Source: Promicromonospora sp. MEB111 (GTDB taxonomy: Bacteria; Actinomycetota; Actinomycetes; Actinomycetales; Cellulomonadaceae). From it: a stretch of 64,000 nucleotides of DNA. This document shows positions 60,655 through 64,000 of the stretch, piece after piece (the stretch's first letter is position 1; each line of letters starts with the position of its first letter). The stretch is taken from NCBI RefSeq assembly GCF_030209445.1, contig NZ_JARVSD010000008.1, positions 62,001 through 126,000 on the forward strand, in the 5' to 3' direction. A program made the translations under genes and the position numbers. The notes beneath the pieces were generated by a model. It made no database searches. It saw only the letters and a list, made by a program, of their open reading frames with translations, and was not told the origin of the DNA.

Positions 60655-61584
60655 TCAGGCCTCCGGGCGCCGGCCCAGCATGCGGTCGCGCTGAAGGTTC
60701 ATCTCGTCGGCCAGCACCTGGACGACAGCCGCCACGGCCGGCCGGCGCCAGGACTCGCTGCGGATCACGGCCCAGTAGGGCAGGCGTTCGGTGACCTCGT
60801 CGGGCAGGAGGCGCACCAGGTCGTCGTGCCGGTCGGCCATGAAGCAGGGCAGGAACCCGAGCCCCGCGCCCGCGCGCGTGGCCTCGACGTGCACGAACAC
60901 GTTGGTCGAGGCCAACGCGTCCGGCATGCCCGGCACGAGGCGGCGCGGGGCGTCGAGGTCGTTCACCTGGAGCATCGAGTCGACGAAGTAGACCAGGCCG
61001 TGCCGCGACATCTCCTCGACCGTGGTGGGCGTGCCGTGCCGCGCCAGGTAGTCCCGCGAGCCGTACATGCCGAGCACGTACTCGCCCAGGCGCACGGCCT
61101 TGGCCCGCTGCACCTTCGGGTCCCCGACCACGACGTCGATGTCGACCCCCGAGCGGTGGTGGGTCGCCACGCGGGTGACCGTGACGAGCTCGACCGACAG
61201 CTCGGGGTGCGCGCCCCGCAGCCGGGCGATGGCGGGGGAGGCGACGTACGCGCTGAACCCGTCCGTGGCGGTCATGCGCACCACGCCGGTGACCGGGTCG
61301 GCCTCGGCGTCGCCCCCGACGAGCCGGTCCACGGCGTCCGACACGGCCTCGCCCGCCCGGGCCGCGCGCCGGCCGAGCGTCGTGAGCTCCCAGCCGTCCG
61401 CCCCGCGCACCAGGAGGCGCCCGCCGAGGGCGCGCTCCAGCGCCGTGATGTTGCGGGCGACGGTGGTGTGGTTGACGCCGAGCGCCTGCGCCGCCGTCGT
61501 GTACCGGCCGGTGCGCGCCACGGCGAGCAGCACCAGGAGCTGGTCGGCGACCTGGCCGGCCGGCGGGTCGTTGCGGGCTGACAT
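60655..61584 (-). CDS. LysR-family transcriptional regulator
   Basis: 309 residues. Winged HTH: DQLLVLLAVARTGRYTTAAQALGVNHTTVARNITALERALGGRLLVR, then a LysR substrate-binding domain (MTATDGFSAYVASPAIARLRGAHPELSVELVT). It diverges from the transporter-dehydrogenase-CoA-transferase operon and most likely controls it through the TGTGCA palindromes in the shared 166-bp gap. The ligand is probably 3-hydroxybutyrate or a related acid (inferred). Confidence 0.9.
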   Translation of the reverse strand: MSARNDPPAGQVADQLLVLLAVARTGRYTTAAQALGVNHTTVARNITALERALGGRLLVRGADGWELTTLGRRAARAGEAVSDAVDRLVGGDAEADPVTGVVRMTATDGFSAYVASPAIARLRGAHPELSVELVTVTRVATHHRSGVDIDVVVGDPKVQRAKAVRLGEYVLGMYGSRDYLARHGTPTTVEEMSRHGLVYFVDSMLQVNDLDAPRRLVPGMPDALASTNVFVHVEATRAGAGLGFLPCFMADRHDDLVRLLPDEVTERLPYWAVIRSESWRRPAVAAVVQVLADEMNLQRDRMLGRRPEA

Positions 61585-61601
61585 GCCGTGACGTTACCAA
61601 G

Positions 61602-61650
61602 TGTGCATCCGTGCACATGCCGTCTGCCGACTTCGTCATTGCTGTGCACA
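61602..61650. promoter_or_regulatory. TGTGCA-type palindromic operators for the LysR regulator
   Basis: TGTGCA-TCCG-TGCACA (61602-61617) and TGTGCACA (61643-61650) share the same half-site and lie in the divergent promoter region. The first is 18 bp upstream of the lysR-type gene; both are about 100-150 bp upstream of the transporter gene. Confidence 0.6.
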
Positions 61651-61750
61651 GTGCTTCCCCGGAACACTCGGCGAGTCACAGGTGGCGGGCTGCGCGGATC
61701 GCGCGGGCCGGCCGCACACCGTGTCAGAGTCGACACCTAGGAGCAGCAGC

Positions 61751-63115
61751 ATGTCCGCACAGCAGGGCACACAAGCACCGGACGACCGGTCGCTGATCAG
61801 GCGCATCGTCGCCGCCTCGATGGCCGGCACCGTCGTCGAGTGGTACGACTTCTTCCTCTACGCGACCGCCGCGGCGCTCGTGTTCAACAAGGTGCTCATG
61901 CCCGAGACGGGCAACGCCTACGACGCGATCATCGCCGCGTTCGTCACCTACGCCGTCGGCTTCCTCGCCCGCCCGCTGGGCGGCATCATCTTCGGCCACC
62001 TGGGCGACAAGCTCGGGCGCAAGTACACGCTGCAGTTCACGATCGTGCTGATCGGCGTGGCGACCGTGCTCATGGGCTGCCTGCCCACGTTCCAGCAGGT
62101 CGGCTTCCTCGCCCCGGCGCTCCTGGTGGTCCTGCGCTTCGTCCAGGGCGTCGCGCTCGGCGGCGAGTGGGGCGGCGCCGTGCTGCTCGTGGCCGAGCAC
62201 AGCAAGGACTCCGAGCGGGCCCGCTGGACGGCGTGGCCGCAGGCCGGCGTCCCCGCGGGCAACCTGCTCGCGACCGTCGTGCTCTACACGATGTCGGCCA
62301 CCCTGACGGACGAGGCGTTCCTCGCCTGGGGCTGGCGCGTGGCGTTCTGGCTGTCGGCGGTGGTCATCGTCGTGGGTTACTACGTGCGCACCCGGGTCTC
62401 CGACGCCCCCATCTACGAGGAGGCGAAGGCCGAGATCGACGAGGGCGCCAAGGGCTACGGCGTGCTCGAGGTGATCAAGCGTTACCCGCGCGGCGTGCTC
62501 ACGGGCATGGGCCTGCGGTTCGCGGAGAACATCCTGTACTACCTCGTGGTCAGCTTCTCGATCGTCTACCTCGGTACCGCGCTCGGCATGGACACCACCC
62601 GCATCCTCGGTGTGGTCGCGGCCGCGCACGCCTTCCACTTCGTGGTGATCCTCGCCGTGGGCCGCCTCGCCGACAGCATCGGCCGCAAGCCGCTGTACAT
62701 CGCGGGTGCCGTGCTCGGCGCGACCTGGTGCTGGTTCGCCTTCCCGGCGATGGACACCAAGAACGTCTGGGTCATCCTCGCCGTGCTCATGGCCGGGCTG
62801 CTGTTCCACGCCCTGATGTACGCGGTGCAGCCGGCCATCATGGCCGAGATGTTCCCGACCCGGATGCGGTACTCCGGCGTCTCGATCAGCTACCAGGTCA
62901 CCTCCATCGTGGCCGGCTCGCTGGCCCCGATCCTCGCCACGACGTGGCTCAAGAACACCGGCTCCTGGTGGCCCACCGCCGTCTACATGGCCATCGCGGC
63001 GGTCATCACCCTGATCGCGGCGCTCGCGCTGCGCGAGACCAAGGGCGCGTCCCTGCACGCCCTGGACGCCGAGGACCAGGCCCGCGAGCGGGAGCTCGCG
63101 GAGGGCCGTTCGTGA
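61751..63115 (+). CDS. MHS-family (major facilitator) organic acid:H+ symporter
   Basis: 454 residues, 12 helices. MAGTVVEWYDFFLYATAAALVF and LARPLGGIIFGHLGDKLGRKYTL are the metabolite:H+ symporter signatures; RFVQGVALGGEWGGAVLLVAEH is also typical. Relatives move shikimate, proline-betaine, citrate or hydroxybutyrate. Coupling by 4 bp to a 3-hydroxybutyrate-type dehydrogenase gene suggests uptake of 3-hydroxybutyrate. The ATG at 61751 has AGGAG 9 bp upstream. Confidence 0.9.
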   Translation: MSAQQGTQAPDDRSLIRRIVAASMAGTVVEWYDFFLYATAAALVFNKVLMPETGNAYDAIIAAFVTYAVGFLARPLGGIIFGHLGDKLGRKYTLQFTIVLIGVATVLMGCLPTFQQVGFLAPALLVVLRFVQGVALGGEWGGAVLLVAEHSKDSERARWTAWPQAGVPAGNLLATVVLYTMSATLTDEAFLAWGWRVAFWLSAVVIVVGYYVRTRVSDAPIYEEAKAEIDEGAKGYGVLEVIKRYPRGVLTGMGLRFAENILYYLVVSFSIVYLGTALGMDTTRILGVVAAAHAFHFVVILAVGRLADSIGRKPLYIAGAVLGATWCWFAFPAMDTKNVWVILAVLMAGLLFHALMYAVQPAIMAEMFPTRMRYSGVSISYQVTSIVAGSLAPILATTWLKNTGSWWPTAVYMAIAAVITLIAALALRETKGASLHALDAEDQARERELAEGRS

Positions 63116-63861
63116 GCCCGACCCTGGAGGGCCGCAGGGCGCTGGTGACGGGCGGCGCGAGCGGCATCGGCGCCGCGTGCGTGCGGGAGCTCGCCGCCCG
63201 CGGCGCGCACGTCACGGTGGCCGATCTCGACGGCGACGGCGCCAAGGCCGTCGCGGAGGAGGTGGGCGGCGAGGCCTGGGTGGTCGACCTGTCCGACACC
63301 CGGGCGCTCGACGACCTGAGCCTGGAGACCGACGTGCTGGTGAACAACGCCGGCATCCAGCGGGTCAGCCCCATCGAAGACTTCGTGCCGGACGACTTCC
63401 GGCTGGTCCAGCGGATCATGCTGGAGGCGCCGTTCCTGCTGGTGCGCGCGGTGCTGCCCGGCATGTACGCGCGGGGCTGGGGGCGGGTGGTCAACATCTC
63501 GTCGGTACACGGGCTGGTGGCCTCGCCGTTCAAGTCGGCGTACGTGGCGGCCAAGCACGGGCTGGAGGGCCTGTCCAAGGTGACGGCCCTGGAGGGCGGC
63601 GAGCACGGCGTCACCAGCGTGTGCGTCAACCCCGGCTACGTGCGCACGCCGCTGGTGGAGAAGCAGATCGCCGAGCAGGCGCGGGTGCACGGGATCGCGG
63701 AGTCCGAGGTGATGTCGCGGGTCATGCTCGCGGAGTCGGCGGTGAAGCGGCTGGTGGAACCGCACGAGGTCGCCGCCCTGGTGGGCTGGCTCACGGGGCC
63801 GGAGGCCGCGATGGTCTCCGGCGCCTCGTGGACCATCGACGGCGGCTGGAGCGCGCGATGA
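63112..63861 (+). CDS. Short-chain dehydrogenase, probable 3-hydroxybutyrate dehydrogenase
   Basis: 249 residues from a GTG. TGGASGIGAACVREL binds NAD, Asp in VADLDG prefers NAD(H), NNAGIQ, and catalytic Ser-Tyr-Lys in NISSVHG and SAYVAAKHG. NNAGIQRVSPIEDF, SSVHGLVASPFKSAYVAAKHG, and the C-terminal SGASWTIDGGW agree closely with D-3-hydroxybutyrate dehydrogenases. It would oxidise 3-hydroxybutyrate to acetoacetate. It lies between the transporter and CoA-transferase genes. Confidence 0.88.
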   Translation: MSPTLEGRRALVTGGASGIGAACVRELAARGAHVTVADLDGDGAKAVAEEVGGEAWVVDLSDTRALDDLSLETDVLVNNAGIQRVSPIEDFVPDDFRLVQRIMLEAPFLLVRAVLPGMYARGWGRVVNISSVHGLVASPFKSAYVAAKHGLEGLSKVTALEGGEHGVTSVCVNPGYVRTPLVEKQIAEQARVHGIAESEVMSRVMLAESAVKRLVEPHEVAALVGWLTGPEAAMVSGASWTIDGGWSAR

Positions 63862-63940
63862 GTCGCCGCCCGGGCCGTGATGGGTGTGACACTGGCACAT
63901 GGCATGACCTGCCGGTACTGACCTGATGAAGGAGTCAACG

Positions 63941-64000
63941 ATGACTGTGGCACGCACCGGGTTCGACAAGGTGGTCGCGAGCGCGGCCGAGGCGGTGGCC
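63941..64000 (+). CDS. 3-oxoacid CoA-transferase subunit A, N-terminus (3' partial)
   Basis: The ATG at 63941 follows GAAGGAG. The 20 visible residues include FDKVVASAAEAVA, the well-conserved start of SCOT/ScoA subunits. The gene runs off the window. It would transfer CoA from succinyl-CoA to acetoacetate, completing 3-hydroxybutyrate use. Confidence 0.75.
   Translation, partial: MTVARTGFDKVVASAAEAVA

Overview
This window comes from a high-GC, Gram-positive actinobacterium. The evidence is a thiol-oxidative-stress sigma factor with its zinc anti-sigma factor, a fused 2-oxoglutarate decarboxylase/E1/E2 protein (Kgd), a 24-residue bL37 ribosomal protein, a RamB-type glyoxylate-cycle regulator, many GTG/TTG starts, and 1-4 bp stop/start overlaps. 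A Micrococcales member near Cellulomonadaceae/Promicromonosporaceae is my inference. Most of the window is ordinary chromosome; one short stretch (about 34.6-37.3 kb) has visibly lower GC and looks acquired.

Layout. 0-5 kb: the end of a TipA-like regulator, a DinB-fold protein, two sugar/nucleoside kinases, a DUF6459-like protein and a LysM membrane protein. 5-13.7 kb: a small HTH protein, a SAF/CpaE-like pair, hisN, small actinobacterial families, an endonuclease V-like protein, rsgA-aroA and a DoxX protein. 13.7-15.3 kb: the sigR-rsrA operon behind a near-perfect SigR-type promoter, facing the bL37 gene. 15.3-18.1 kb: a DUF4097-PadR-DUF4097 operon with twin palindromic operators, then a 91-bp tandem repeat. 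18-30 kb: a degenerate SGNH-like protein, an aldose epimerase, an aldo/keto reductase, kgd, a two-component system and two CNNM/CBS membrane proteins. 30-34.5 kb: an M15 peptidase, CYTH, PH-like and TauE proteins, and terC behind a yybP-ykoY-type manganese riboswitch.

34.6-37.3 kb is an accessory island: a single-gene candidate modification-dependent nuclease (EVE-like + DUF3883), then a relic element bounded by tRNA-Arg(CCG) and a 43-bp copy of its 3' half. The relic holds a decayed tyrosine-recombinase C-terminus, short direct repeats and a palindrome. 37.4-45.6 kb: an ECF sigma factor with a membrane partner carrying three repeated extracellular units, argS-lysA, a membrane coiled-coil-like protein and a second M15 peptidase.

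46-64 kb is metabolically coherent. aceA-aceB (glyoxylate shunt) face ramB. Next come a secreted PHB depolymerase, an eight-gene branched-chain-amino-acid-type ABC transporter/acyl-CoA ligase/TetR/hydrolase operon, and a LysR-controlled operon of an MHS transporter, a 3-hydroxybutyrate-type dehydrogenase and a 3-oxoacid CoA-transferase that runs off the window. The likely flow is polymer to 3-hydroxybutyrate to acetoacetyl-CoA to acetyl-CoA to glyoxylate cycle. Substrate assignments are inferred from families and neighbours.
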